From JBFWRK01 sp050248955 (GTDB lineage Bacteria > Actinomycetota > Acidimicrobiia > Acidimicrobiales > Ilumatobacteraceae), in assembly GCA_050248955.1 (NCBI GenBank), contig JBFWRK010000003.1:186001-250000 (forward strand): DNA of 64,000 bases. Direction: 5' to 3'. The stretch's first letter is position 1. Every line of letters begins with the position of its first letter. Position numbers and translations under genes: made by a program. Under the pieces are notes generated by a model. That model made no database searches. It was not told the origin of the DNA and saw only the letters and a list, made by a program, of their open reading frames with translations. Shown here one piece after another: positions 8,421 through 16,795 of this stretch.

Positions 8421-11400
8421 ATGCCGACGATCGACATCTCGCTCCTCGGCCGCTTCGCAGTGACGGTCGACGGCGTACCCGTCGCCGAGAGCAACTGGAA
8501 GCGACGTCACGCCGCGGCACTCGTCAAGGTGCTCGCGCTGGCGCCGGGCCGGCGCCTGCATCGCGAGCAGATCATCGATCTCGTCTGGCCCGACGACACG
8601 ATCGACGACGCGGTGCCGAAGCTGCACAAGGCGGCACACTTCGCCAGGCGAGCGATCGACCTGCCGAACTCACTCGTGCTCCGCGGCGAGAACGTCGTGC
8701 TATGCCCCGACGTGGACGCGGACGTCGACGCCGTGCGCTTCGAGGGGCTCGCTCGACGAGCGCTCGCCGACCAGGACGCGGCCACCGCCCGCGAGGCATT
8801 GGCGCTGTACGCGGGTGAGCTGCTCCCGCAGGACCGCTACGAAGGGTGGGCCGAGGATCGTCGCGAGCAGCTCCGGCTCCGGTACATCGATCTCCTCCGT
8901 CTCGACGGCCGTTGGGACGTGGTGGTCGAGCTGGACCCGAGCGACGAGCTCGCCCACCTCGCGCTCATGCGCCGCCACACGGCGAACGGCGATCGCCACG
9001 CCGCCCTACGCCAGTTCGAACGCATGGACCGCACCCTGCGGCGCGAGCTCGGTGTTGCTCCGGGCAGGGAGGCGCTTGCACTTCGCGACAGTCTGCTCGC
9101 ATTGCACGATGTCGTTCGCCGAAGGGACGACACGCTGCTCGGACGCGGCCACGAGCTCGCGGCTGCGGAGCGCATGCTCGTCGAGGCCGCCGGCGCAACC
9201 AGCTGCACCTTGATCGTCAGCGGTCCGGCGGGCGTGGGCAAGTCGTCACTGCTCGCCGCGATCACTGCTCGGGCAAGAGAGGTGGGCTTCCGCGTCGGGC
9301 ACGGCACCTCGGCGTCGGTCGAGGGATCATGGCCCTACGCGCCGGTCGTCGAAGCGCTCGCGGACCTGTGCCGACGGCATCCGACGCTGCGCGACGGGCT
9401 CCCCGACGTCCACCGTGAGGAGATCGATCGGGCGCTCGCGGGCGCAGAGATCAGCTGGGCCGGGGACAGCTCGCACCAGCGGCTGTTCGTCGCCGCCGCG
9501 GAGCTGGTCCGTCTGGCGTCGGCGACGAACGGGCTCTTGTTGACCATCGACGACGTCCATGATGCCGACGACGCCAGCCTGCGCCTCGTGCACTACCTGG
9601 CCAGGTCGTCGAGTGGGCAGCGCGTGTGCATCGTGCTCGCCCATCGGCCGGCGCCGATGACCGAGATCCTCGTCCAGACACGGCAGAGCCTCATCGATCG
9701 GCACGGAGCAGTGGAGCTCGAGCTCGGCGCGCTCGACGGTGAGGACGTCGTCGCGCTCGTCCGCCGCCACGTGCCCGACCCGTCCGCCGAACTGATCGAG
9801 CAGATCGTCGCGCTCGCCCGGGGGATCCCGTTCGCCGTGAACGAGCTCGCGCGGCGTGCCGCCAATGAGCCGCAATGGGTCCAGATGCTCGACGCCAACA
9901 TGATCGGCGGCATCGCCCCGGTCACTCGCGAGGTGCTCCAACGCGTCGCCGTGGTCGGCGCGTCGTTCGACACCGACGAGTTCGTCGCCCTGTCGGGCCT
10001 GCCCGAGGAGGAGGCGTTCGACCACCTCGACCGTGCGCTCGGCGCGCTGATCGTCGAACCGACCAGCGCCGGCTACCGCTTCCGCCACGGCCTCGTCCGG
10101 GACGCGTTGCTCGACGACGTGCACCCTCATCGTCGCCGCCGCATCCATCGAGACGCGGCGACCAGGTTGATCGAGCTGCGAGCCTCGGCGGCGAGGATCG
10201 GCCACCACCTGCTGCATGCCGGCGAAGCCACCGAGGCGGTGCCGTACCTCCTCCGCGCAGCCGAGACGGAGGCAGCCGTCGGCGCCTACCGCGACGCGTT
10301 GGCGCTCATCGACGCGGTGCGACCGCACGCCACAGGATCAGCGAGGACGGCGGCACTGTCGTTGCGCGGCGACCTGCTCAACGCGATCGGTGATCCGATG
10401 GCCGCCTCCGCGTACCGCGAAGCGCTCGATGGTGCAGACGCCGGCTCGATCCGCCGGCTGCGCGCTCGGCTCGCTCGCTCTGCCGTGATGTCCGGTGACC
10501 TCGAGACTGCGAAGGCCGCGCTCGACGGGCTCGAGCCCGACGACGGCGTCGACGATGCCGACATCCTCCTGGCGCGCGGGAACTACGCGTTCTTCACGTC
10601 CGACTTCGAGATGGCACGAGAAGCGTCGGAAGGAGCCACGAAGCGGGTGCTCCTCGGGGAGCGCAACTGGAAGGTGCTCGACCTCGTCGCCCTGCAAGGG
10701 CTGCTCGCACACCTCTCGGGCAACTGGTTCGACCGGATGCGACTCGAACTGCGCCGGACGCGTGAGAACCCGGAGATCGCCAACGCGATCTTCGACGGGT
10801 ACCTCTGTCCCGCCGAGTACCTGCTCTACGGGTCAACGCCATACGCAGAGGTGATCGCCGTGGCGCGTGACCTGCAGACGACGGCCAAGCGCAGCGGGGC
10901 GCTGCGTGCCGCCGCGTTCGCGTCGGCCTTGATCGGTGAGGCGGCGTTGCTGTCGGGTGACCTCGAGATCGCCGCAGCGGAACTGCGGGAAGCGCGCGAC
11001 CTGCACCGCGATCTCGGATCGGCGGCGGGCGAGGCGCATTCGCTGCAGCGGCTCGCCGAGGTGCGGATTGCCGAGGGCGACCGCGATGCAGCGATGCGCC
11101 TGCTGCTGGAGGCGTTGCCGTTGGCGCGCGCCTCGATGATCGCCAAGCACCTGCTGCAACGCGTCTTCGGCACGATGATCCTCGCCGCGCCCAACGAGCT
11201 GGAGGCAAGGGCGATCGTCGACCGAGCCGAGTCGATGCTCGGCTGGGACGATGCATGCATGTTCTGCTCGGTCATGCTGGCGGTGCCGGCGTCCATCGCC
11301 TGCGCACGTTCCGGCGATCTCCCGAGCGCTCGTCGCCATCTGGCCACCGCCGAACTGTCGGCGCAGCTGTGGCAGGGCACTGCGTGGGAAGCGGGCATCG

Positions 11401-11558
11401 CCGAGGCGCAAGCAGTCGTCGCCGCAGTCGACGGCGACCTGGTGCTGGCCGGCGAGCGGATGCGATCTGCGGTGCGCCAGTTCGAGCGAGCCGGACAACC
11501 GCTCGACGCAGAACGCTGCCGGCTGGCGCTCGTCGCGTCCCCGCAGACGACACCCTGA
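8421..11558 (+). CDS. Large BTAD/AAA-ATPase transcriptional regulator (SARP-like)
   Basis: A 1045-residue multidomain regulator. Order: an OmpR-type winged helix (about 4-90; HREQIIDLVWPDD), a bacterial transcriptional activation (BTAD) domain of TPR-like helices (about 95-235), an AAA/STAND ATPase with Walker A GPAGVGKSS (about 269-277) and Walker B LLLTIDDVHDADD (about 373-385), then a long helical TPR-like C-terminal half. No LuxR-type DNA-binding domain is seen at the C-terminus. SARP/AfsR-type proteins activate nearby genes when the ATPase senses a signal. Start: ATG 8421 has AGGAG 8 bases upstream; an in-frame ATG at 8388 overlaps the azlD stop. The gene's likely target is unknown; azlCD is the nearest candidate. 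Confidence 0.9.
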   Translation: MPTIDISLLGRFAVTVDGVPVAESNWKRRHAAALVKVLALAPGRRLHREQIIDLVWPDDTIDDAVPKLHKAAHFARRAIDLPNSLVLRGENVVLCPDVDADVDAVRFEGLARRALADQDAATAREALALYAGELLPQDRYEGWAEDRREQLRLRYIDLLRLDGRWDVVVELDPSDELAHLALMRRHTANGDRHAALRQFERMDRTLRRELGVAPGREALALRDSLLALHDVVRRRDDTLLGRGHELAAAERMLVEAAGATSCTLIVSGPAGVGKSSLLAAITARAREVGFRVGHGTSASVEGSWPYAPVVEALADLCRRHPTLRDGLPDVHREEIDRALAGAEISWAGDSSHQRLFVAAAELVRLASATNGLLLTIDDVHDADDASLRLVHYLARSSSGQRVCIVLAHRPAPMTEILVQTRQSLIDRHGAVELELGALDGEDVVALVRRHVPDPSAELIEQIVALARGIPFAVNELARRAANEPQWVQMLDANMIGGIAPVTREVLQRVAVVGASFDTDEFVALSGLPEEEAFDHLDRALGALIVEPTSAGYRFRHGLVRDALLDDVHPHRRRRIHRDAATRLIELRASAARIGHHLLHAGEATEAVPYLLRAAETEAAVGAYRDALALIDAVRPHATGSARTAALSLRGDLLNAIGDPMAASAYREALDGADAGSIRRLRARLARSAVMSGDLETAKAALDGLEPDDGVDDADILLARGNYAFFTSDFEMAREASEGATKRVLLGERNWKVLDLVALQGLLAHLSGNWFDRMRLELRRTRENPEIANAIFDGYLCPAEYLLYGSTPYAEVIAVARDLQTTAKRSGALRAAAFASALIGEAALLSGDLEIAAAELREARDLHRDLGSAAGEAHSLQRLAEVRIAEGDRDAAMRLLLEALPLARASMIAKHLLQRVFGTMILAAPNELEARAIVDRAESMLGWDDACMFCSVMLAVPASIACARSGDLPSARRHLATAELSAQLWQGTAWEAGIAEAQAVVAAVDGDLVLAGERMRSAVRQFERAGQPLDAERCRLALVASPQTTP

Positions 11559-11617
11559 TCCGCCGGTCGCGTCTGCGAGCATCGCGGCTGCGGTCGAGGA
11601 CCGCGCGAAAGGGGACT

Positions 11618-12008
11618 CATGCGGGGTGCCGCGTTCACCGTCACGCGACGCGGACGTGGGCCGTTCCGGACCGCGCCCCGTACGTCGTCGAGTACGTGGA
11701 GCTGGACGAAGGCCCGAGGATCCTCACCAACATCGTCGCCCAGCCGCAGCGTTTCTCTGCTCATCCGCGTCACCAGCCCCGGTCTCTGCTCGGGCGAGGT
11801 CGTTGGATGTCCGGATGGGAGCGGAGAACCGGTCGGGAGTCGTCGGCGAGCAGAGAACCCAGGAGCGCCGGGCGTCGATGCCGACGCGGTGCAGATCGGC
11901 CAGGCGGTGCAGGTGGTGTTCGAGCCCGCCGACGACGGCCACGGCGGCACCACCGACGCGATCCCGCGCTTCACGCGGAGGTCCTCCGAGGCGGGGGAGG
12001 ACGGGTAG
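11618..12008 (+). pseudogene. Decayed OB-fold (DUF35-type) acyl-CoA-associated protein, interrupted by a repeat element
   Basis: Pieces of a DUF35/OB-fold protein can be read in different frames. Around 11665-11745 one frame gives DRAPYVVEYVELDEG followed by PRILTNIV, the OB-fold core; from about 11873 another frame gives VDADAVQIGQAVQVVFEP and then an IPRF ending, the usual C-terminal strand of the same fold. Between them sits the 108-bp palindromic element (11751-11858). The N-terminal zinc ribbon is absent and a frameshift precedes the DRAPYVV segment. Such proteins normally partner thiolase-like enzymes. This fills the 527-base stretch between the regulator and the cyclic-nucleotide-type gene; no intact gene is seen there. 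Confidence 0.6.
11751..11858. repeat. Nested-palindrome repeat element, copy 1
   Basis: A 108-bp element bounded by GTTTCTCTGCTC and GAGCAGAGAACC (11 of 12 bases paired). Inside, CCGGTCTCTGCTC (from 11779) pairs imperfectly with GAGCGGAGAACCGG (from 11819), giving a nested second stem. It differs from copy 2 (29271-29378) at 5 positions. It interrupts the OB-fold relic, which suggests it is or was mobile. Confidence 0.8.
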
Positions 12009-12085
12009 CCGGCCTTCACCTCGCCTTCCTCGACCGTCCGCCCACCGAGAAGGCTCGGGGAAGGCCCGACCGTCACAGTGCGGGC

Positions 12086-12514
12086 ATGACCAAGCGCGAA
12101 CGCACCAATCCCACGCTGCGCTGCCTCGAGCGGATCGACTTCTTCCGGTCCTGCGATGCCCGCCAGCTCTCCCAGCTCCTGCCGAATGCGGACGTCACCG
12201 ATGTCCCGCCCGGCACGACCATCGCCCACGCCGGATCGTCCGTGCGGCAGTTCATCGGCATCGTCGACGGCTACGTCGAGACGCTCGACGAGCACGGACA
12301 GCCGACCGTGCTGGGCCCGGGCGACCAGATCGGCGCGCGTGAACTGCTCGACGACAGCGTGCATCCCGTCACCGCGGTGACCCTCACCAGAGCGACCCTC
12401 GTTGCGGTCTTCGGCCCTCCCTTCCGCTGGGCGGCGCACGACCTCGACGTCGATGCGGCCCTCAGCCGTTCGACATCGTCGCCGGCGATCCATGAGCTCG
12501 CCCCGGTGGGCTGA
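12086..12514 (+). CDS. Stand-alone cyclic-nucleotide-binding-like domain protein
   Basis: A 142-residue protein made essentially of one CRP/cNMP-type beta-roll: LERIDFFRSCDARQLSQLL (about 13-31), then PPGTTIAHAGSSVRQFIGIVDGYVETL and GPGDQIGARELLDD, which corresponds to the phosphate-binding cassette region of such domains. The Arg and Ser/Thr residues that bind cyclic nucleotide are not clearly kept, and no helix-turn-helix follows, so it is probably a sensor or partner protein rather than a DNA-binding regulator. The ATG at 12086 follows the decayed OB-fold region. GGGGAAGG precedes this gene and also azlC. Confidence 0.8.
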   Translation: MTKRERTNPTLRCLERIDFFRSCDARQLSQLLPNADVTDVPPGTTIAHAGSSVRQFIGIVDGYVETLDEHGQPTVLGPGDQIGARELLDDSVHPVTAVTLTRATLVAVFGPPFRWAAHDLDVDAALSRSTSSPAIHELAPVG

Positions 12515-12580
12515 CATCCCTCGCTCCCAAACCCCTCTCGAACCCCCCGATCACCCCCCATGTCACGAGGAACAAGAACC

Positions 12581-12757
12581 ATGCACTTCCACAGCGTCGC
12601 TTACGACTACTTCCGACCGGAGCACCAGGCTCGTATCAGAGATGCCGAGCTCGCCGCCGCGATCCGGTCTGCGGTGCGCACCGCGTCGGCGGAACGTCCG
12701 ACAGCAGGTCGTTCCGGCTCGCGGCTCAGGCGTCCTGCTCCCACTCCTCCCGCGTGA
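12581..12757 (+). CDS. Small protein of unknown function
   Basis: A 58-residue reading frame starting at ATG 12581 with GAGGA 9 bases upstream. The first 35 residues (MHFHSVAYDYFRPEHQARIR then an alanine-rich helix) look like a real coding segment: balanced composition and a likely amphipathic helix. The C-terminal third is Pro/Arg-rich and overlaps the end of the converging GNAT gene by 32 bases. It is not a family recognised here; the 3' end may be an extension caused by loss of an earlier stop. Confidence 0.5.
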   Translation: MHFHSVAYDYFRPEHQARIRDAELAAAIRSAVRTASAERPTAGRSGSRLRRPAPTPPA

Positions 12758-13286
12758 TCGCGTACTCGACGTCACCGAGCTCGTCGCCGGGGATGGGGTG
12801 AGGCCAGGGCTGGTGGAAGATCCGCGCCACGCGCATCCCAGCCTTCTCCATCACCCGACGTGAGCCCGTGTGCACCACCATCGTCTCGGCCACGACCCGG
12901 CGTACGCCGAGCTCGGTGAAGCCCTTGCGGATCAACGCGATCGACGCTTCGGCGGCGTAGCCCCTGCCCCAGGACGACTTCTTCAGCCGGTAGCCGAGCT
13001 CCGGCTCGTCGTCCGGATGGCCCTCGCCGGGGCGGAAGTGCATCCAGCCGAGGAAGTCCCCGGTCGACTTCTCCACGACCGCCCAGAATCCGTACCCGGC
13101 GTGCCGCTCGTAGTAGCCGAGAAAGGCCGGGAGGACGTCCGTCTCCACCTCGTCGCGCGGCGTCGCCCGGCCACCGGTGACGTAGAACATCACCTCCGGG
13201 TCGCTGTCCAGTTCGACCACGTTGTCGACATCGTCGGTGGTGAACCGGCGCAGGAGCAGCCGTTCGGTCTCCAAGAAGACGTCCAT
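12726..13286 (-). CDS. GNAT family N-acetyltransferase (RimJ/RimL type)
   Basis: A 186-residue acetyltransferase of the GNAT_acetyltr_3 branch. Start MDVFLETERLLLRRFTTDDVDNVVELD is characteristic of the RimJ/RimL group. The acetyl-CoA site lies around LGYRLKKSSWGRGYAAEASIALIRKGF (about 92-118), with the R/Q-x-x-G-x-G/A-like SWGRGYA pattern. Members acetylate N-terminal or side-chain amines of proteins or small molecules; the target is unknown. The gene converges with a small plus-strand reading frame and lies just downstream of the TetR gene (24 bases). Confidence 0.9.
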   Translation of the reverse strand: MDVFLETERLLLRRFTTDDVDNVVELDSDPEVMFYVTGGRATPRDEVETDVLPAFLGYYERHAGYGFWAVVEKSTGDFLGWMHFRPGEGHPDDEPELGYRLKKSSWGRGYAAEASIALIRKGFTELGVRRVVAETMVVHTGSRRVMEKAGMRVARIFHQPWPHPIPGDELGDVEYAITREEWEQDA

Positions 13287-13310
13287 CGCGGATGCCTACC
13301 AGCTGGCCGG

Positions 13311-13973
13311 CTACTGATCGGGACGATTCGCCCCCAGGGCACGGAAGCAGAACGTGTGGACGGCGTCACGATCGCACGGCGCCGAGGGCGAAGGCGGGTG
13401 CGGCGCACTCAGACCCGCGGCATCGAACACGACCGCTGCGACCATCGCCGCATCCTGCTCAGGGTCGTTCGACGCGAAGTCGCCGATCGCAGCACCGGCG
13501 GCGACGGCGGCGCTCAGTGGAGCGGTCAGCAGCGCTCGTGCTTCGCGGGCGACGCGCTCCGAGCCGTCGGCGCGGTTGGCGACGATCGAGCCGAGCAGCG
13601 TGACGCGCTCCGCCTTGGGCACGACCTCGCGGAAGCTGATGATCTCGTCGATCCACGTGCCGACCGCTTCGACGGGGGACGACGCACGCTGCAATCGCTG
13701 GACCAACCGCTCTGCCGCGCGCACCGCATCGCAGCGGTACATCGCGCAGAGCAGGTCGTCCTTGGACTGGAAGTGGCGATAGAAGGACCGCGTCGACACG
13801 CTGGCGGCGGTGAGGATGTCGCTGACCGAGAGCGACGCGTCGCCGTGGTCACGGATGGCCGCGTAGGCCGCGTCGAAGATCATCTCCCGCTCGGTCTCCG
13901 CCGAGTGGAGTCGTGGCCGCCCGACGCCTCGCTTGACGCTCTGGCCGGCCGGGGCGTCGGTGGTCGCGTCCAC
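13311..13973 (-). CDS. TetR family transcriptional regulator
   Basis: A 220-residue TetR-type repressor. The N-terminal helix-turn-helix domain spans about 20-70, including SVSDILTAASVSTRSFYRHFQSKDDLLCAMYR, followed by an all-helical ligand-binding part. The GTG at 13973 is the only start close to the domain; a far longer frame upstream merely reads through the amidohydrolase gene in the wrong frame. The gene lies 32 bases after the amidohydrolase, so it may control that gene and the acyl-CoA dehydrogenase further upstream, each preceded by a palindrome. The ligand is unknown. Confidence 0.88.
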   Translation of the reverse strand: MDATTDAPAGQSVKRGVGRPRLHSAETEREMIFDAAYAAIRDHGDASLSVSDILTAASVSTRSFYRHFQSKDDLLCAMYRCDAVRAAERLVQRLQRASSPVEAVGTWIDEIISFREVVPKAERVTLLGSIVANRADGSERVAREARALLTAPLSAAVAAGAAIGDFASNDPEQDAAMVAAVVFDAAGLSAPHPPSPSAPCDRDAVHTFCFRALGANRPDQ

Positions 13974-14005
13974 GCAGGGACCCGTTGCGATCGTCGCCGT
14001 TGGAC

Positions 14006-15139
14006 TCAGGCCGCAACGAGCGCGGCGGGTTCGCCGACCTCGGGGAACAGCTCGAGGAACGCGCCACGAGTGATGCGGTACGTGGTCGCTTCGTCGACGC
14101 CGTCGAACAACTGGTGCAGCGTCTCCTGCGAGTGTCCGAACGTGCCTTCCATGTGCGGGTAGTCGCTGCCCCACATCACGTTCTGGTAGCCCATCGCGGT
14201 GCACGCGGCGATCGCCGATTCGTCGTGCTGGAACGAGGCGTACACCTGCGAGTACAGGATCTCCTTCGGAGTGCGTGACAGCTTCGGGCGCACCATCATG
14301 TGATGCTGGCGATAGCCCTCCGTCATGCGATCCCCGAGGAACGGCACCCACGTGGCGCCGCCTTCCGAGACGAGCACCTTCAGATCGGGGTGGCGGTCGA
14401 GCGCGCCGGAAGCGACCATCTTCATCGCCGCACGCTGGCCCGAGAAGGTGGTCTCGGTGTAGTTCAAGACCGCGCCGCCAGGGCCGCGGTAGGTGATGCC
14501 CAGGTTCTCGCCTGCCGCGAAGTCGACAGGATCGGTGCCGATGTGGAACGCGATGACCATCCGCGCGGCCTCGGCCGCAGCCCAGAACGGCTCCCACTCG
14601 TCGCGGTTGTAGTCCTTGGTGGTCGCCGGCGGCGTGGTCGGCAGGAAGACGGCGCGGAAGCCCATCTCGGCCGTGCGCTCCAACTCCTCGACGGCGTCGT
14701 CGATCGAGAGCATCGACACCTGCGCAGTCGGGACGAAGCGCTTCGACGCCTTGATGATGGTGTCGAGCGCCCAGTCGTTGCTCACCCGGATCGCGGCGCG
14801 GACCGCTTCCTGGGTGCGGAACGACGCGTTCCACATGCCGAGCGACGGGAAGATCACTTCTCCCCAGATGCCCTCAGCATCGAGATCGATCAGACGCTTG
14901 GTGGTGTCACGTGCCCCGGGAGCGCGGCTGGAGGCCTCGAAGAACTCGGCCTGGGCGGCGCCCGGCAAGCGACGCCGGAAGCTCTGACCGTCGACGTGCA
15001 CCGTCTCCCACTCGCCATCGTCGTCGCGCACGCTGCGCGGCATCAGGGCGGCGAGGTCGGCAGGCAGTCTGCTCTGCCAGAGATCGTCGGGCTCGAGGAA
15101 GTGCGAGTCCCCGGAGTTCGCCCAGATCTTGCTGTCCAT
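14006..15139 (-). CDS. Amidohydrolase family 2 protein (ACMSD-like TIM barrel)
   Basis: A 377-residue metal-dependent hydrolase/decarboxylase of amidohydrolase family 2. The N-terminal DSHFLEPDDLW replaces the usual DxHxH by D-S-H-F-L-E, as in the 2-amino-3-carboxymuconate-semialdehyde-decarboxylase-related actinobacterial group. Metal and catalytic positions further on are IAFHIGTDP (about 190-198) and the C-terminal MWGSDYPHMEGTF (about 333-345), which holds the conserved Asp. Reaction: likely C-C or C-N bond hydrolysis, not determinable. Start ATG at 15139; a 21-bp palindrome lies 72 bases upstream. Confidence 0.9.
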   Translation of the reverse strand: MDSKIWANSGDSHFLEPDDLWQSRLPADLAALMPRSVRDDDGEWETVHVDGQSFRRRLPGAAQAEFFEASSRAPGARDTTKRLIDLDAEGIWGEVIFPSLGMWNASFRTQEAVRAAIRVSNDWALDTIIKASKRFVPTAQVSMLSIDDAVEELERTAEMGFRAVFLPTTPPATTKDYNRDEWEPFWAAAEAARMVIAFHIGTDPVDFAAGENLGITYRGPGGAVLNYTETTFSGQRAAMKMVASGALDRHPDLKVLVSEGGATWVPFLGDRMTEGYRQHHMMVRPKLSRTPKEILYSQVYASFQHDESAIAACTAMGYQNVMWGSDYPHMEGTFGHSQETLHQLFDGVDEATTYRITRGAFLELFPEVGEPAALVAA

Positions 15140-15210
15140 GTCATCCCCGAACTGTCGTGTCGTACGTGCCGTACGCGGTCTGCACGGCAACGCTACTCCG
15201 CTGGGGGCTA

Positions 15211-15231
15211 TTTGACAATGGCATTTGCAAA
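15211..15231. promoter_or_regulatory. Imperfect 21-bp palindrome upstream of the amidohydrolase gene
   Basis: The arms TTTG-nn-AATG and CATT-nn-CAAA are symmetrical around one central base. The site lies 72-92 bases upstream of the amidohydrolase start in the spacer after the acyl-CoA dehydrogenase gene. It fits a TetR-type operator, with the regulator at 13311-13973 as the obvious candidate. This is inference from symmetry and position. Confidence 0.45.
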
Positions 15232-15277
15232 GTCCCCGGCGCGCTCGTTGCGACGCCGTCTGGAGCCCGACCGCGGA

Positions 15278-16537
15278 TCAGGGCGTCGTGCGCTCGGTCG
15301 GTGCGCCGCTTGCAGGGAACGGTTCCCGGGGGAGTCCGAGCGCCCGTTCGCCGATCACGTTGTGCTGGATCTCGTCGGTGCCGCCGCCCAGCGAGACGCC
15401 GGGAGTGGACAGTGCCGCGTACTGCACCCGGCCCTCGCTCGCCGCCTCGGCGCCGACGAGCATCCCGCCGGCGCCGACGATCCGCAGGCCGAGGTCGCGC
15501 GACGCTCGGGCCATGCCGGACAGCCCGATCTTCGCGATCGACGCTTCGGGCCCGGGTGTGCGACTCGCCCTGGCGCGCAGGTTGGTCAACCGGTACACCT
15601 CGCCGCGGATGTAGTACCGAGCGAGCTCGTCCCTGAAGGTCGGGTCGGTGTTGACACCGAACTGCTGGGCGAGCGCGATCAGCATCTTGGCGCTGTTGAT
15701 CATCGCCACCGGCTTGTGCGCTGCCCGCTCGCGGGCCTCAGCAACGACATCGGCCACGGTGCGATCGAGGTTGCCACCGAGTTGCCCCGCGTTCACCGTG
15801 AACAGCGAGCGAGACGAGCCGGAGGCGGCCATCCGTCGTTCGTGGCCGAGCATGGTGCTCGCCACCTTCCAGCCGTTGCCGAGCCCACCGATCACGTCGG
15901 TCGCCTTGGCCCTGGCACCGTCGAGGAACACCTCGCAGAACTGCGCGCTGCCGTTCATGGTGCGCAGCGGACGGGCCTCGATGCCGGGCTGGCGCATGTC
16001 GATCAGGAAGAACGACAACCCAGCGTGCTTGGGGGCGCTGGGATCGGTACGGGCGAGCAGCATGCCGCGGTCGGCGAGGTCGGCCGAGGAGTTCCACACC
16101 TTCTGGCCGGTGACGACGTAGTCGTCGCCATCGCGCACTGCGATCGCTTTCACGCCCGCCAGGTCGGATCCGGCCTCGGGCTCGCTGAACAGCTGGCACC
16201 ATGCTTCGCGGCCGTCGGCCACCGCCCTGATCTGGGCGCGCTGTGCATCGTCACCGTGTTCCAACACGGTCGGCCCACCCATGTGCGGACCCATGCCGGT
16301 CGGGGCGGCGATGACCCCGTGGACCGCGAGCGCGTCGCTCATCGTTCGTGCCGTCCGGTTGTCGACGCCGAGGCCGCCGAGGCCGACGGGCCACGTCGGC
16401 TGCGAGTAGCCCGCATCCGCGAGCCGGCGCCACCACTCGCGCAGCGTGATCTCGAGATCCCAGTTGCCCTCGACCCACTCGTCGATCGCGTCGGCGATCG
16501 ACGACGTCCGGCTCGGATCCGGGTGTTCGCTGCTCAT
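15278..16537 (-). CDS. Acyl-CoA dehydrogenase
   Basis: A 419-residue FAD-dependent acyl-CoA dehydrogenase. Landmarks: GYSQPTWPVGLGGLG (about 43-57), CQLFSEPEAGSDLAGVKAIAVRDGDDYVVTGQKVWNSSADLADRGMLLART (about 112-162) for FAD and substrate contact, and the C-terminal GGTDEIQHNVIGERALGLPREPFP. It resembles the paired dehydrogenases used in steroid side-chain or branched acyl-CoA degradation. The GTDE motif near the end corresponds to the usual GT-S/D-E site. It is preceded by a palindrome 35-52 bases upstream of the ATG and followed by the amidohydrolase and TetR genes on the same strand. Confidence 0.95.
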   Translation of the reverse strand: MSSEHPDPSRTSSIADAIDEWVEGNWDLEITLREWWRRLADAGYSQPTWPVGLGGLGVDNRTARTMSDALAVHGVIAAPTGMGPHMGGPTVLEHGDDAQRAQIRAVADGREAWCQLFSEPEAGSDLAGVKAIAVRDGDDYVVTGQKVWNSSADLADRGMLLARTDPSAPKHAGLSFFLIDMRQPGIEARPLRTMNGSAQFCEVFLDGARAKATDVIGGLGNGWKVASTMLGHERRMAASGSSRSLFTVNAGQLGGNLDRTVADVVAEARERAAHKPVAMINSAKMLIALAQQFGVNTDPTFRDELARYYIRGEVYRLTNLRARASRTPGPEASIAKIGLSGMARASRDLGLRIVGAGGMLVGAEAASEGRVQYAALSTPGVSLGGGTDEIQHNVIGERALGLPREPFPASGAPTERTTP

Positions 16538-16571
16538 CGTCGACCCTCCACATGGACCCGGTTTCGTGACG

Positions 16572-16589
16572 CAAATACTAACCTATTTG
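16572..16589. promoter_or_regulatory. Inverted repeat upstream of the acyl-CoA dehydrogenase gene
   Basis: Perfect arms CAAATA and TATTTG are separated by 6 bases, in an unusually A/T-rich patch 35-52 bases before the ATG at 16537. On the minus strand a TAGTAT within the patch would serve as a -10-like hexamer. A repressor site overlapping the promoter is likely. Confidence 0.45.
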
Positions 16590-16795
16590 TCGGCGACGCG
16601 CTCGATCCCGATTCGTCCGTGCGTTTCGAGTGCGTCGGAATGGGTCGGAGTGCGTCGGTGATCGACCGTGTGGTCGCCTGAGCGCACGCTGAGCCGTCCC
16701 CGAGCCGCCCGGTCGATGCAGCTCAGCACGATCTCAGGAGCGGATCGCACGATGCGTCCCGTACCGCACCGTGTGGTCAGGTCGAGGGGGTCGTC

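Noticed and set aside
10826..12517. A 563-residue open frame on the minus strand
   Set aside because: It lies opposite the BTAD regulator and the next gene, shows Arg/Ala/Pro-rich shadow composition and no domain. Antisense frames of this length are common in very high-GC DNA.
13311..14834. A 507-residue fusion of an Arg/Gly-rich segment with TetR
   Set aside because: The upstream part is the amidohydrolase gene read in the wrong frame; the TetR starts near 13973.
14300..16681. A 793-residue plus-strand open frame
   Set aside because: It is antisense to the amidohydrolase and acyl-CoA dehydrogenase, which have full family signatures, and contains no recognisable motif.
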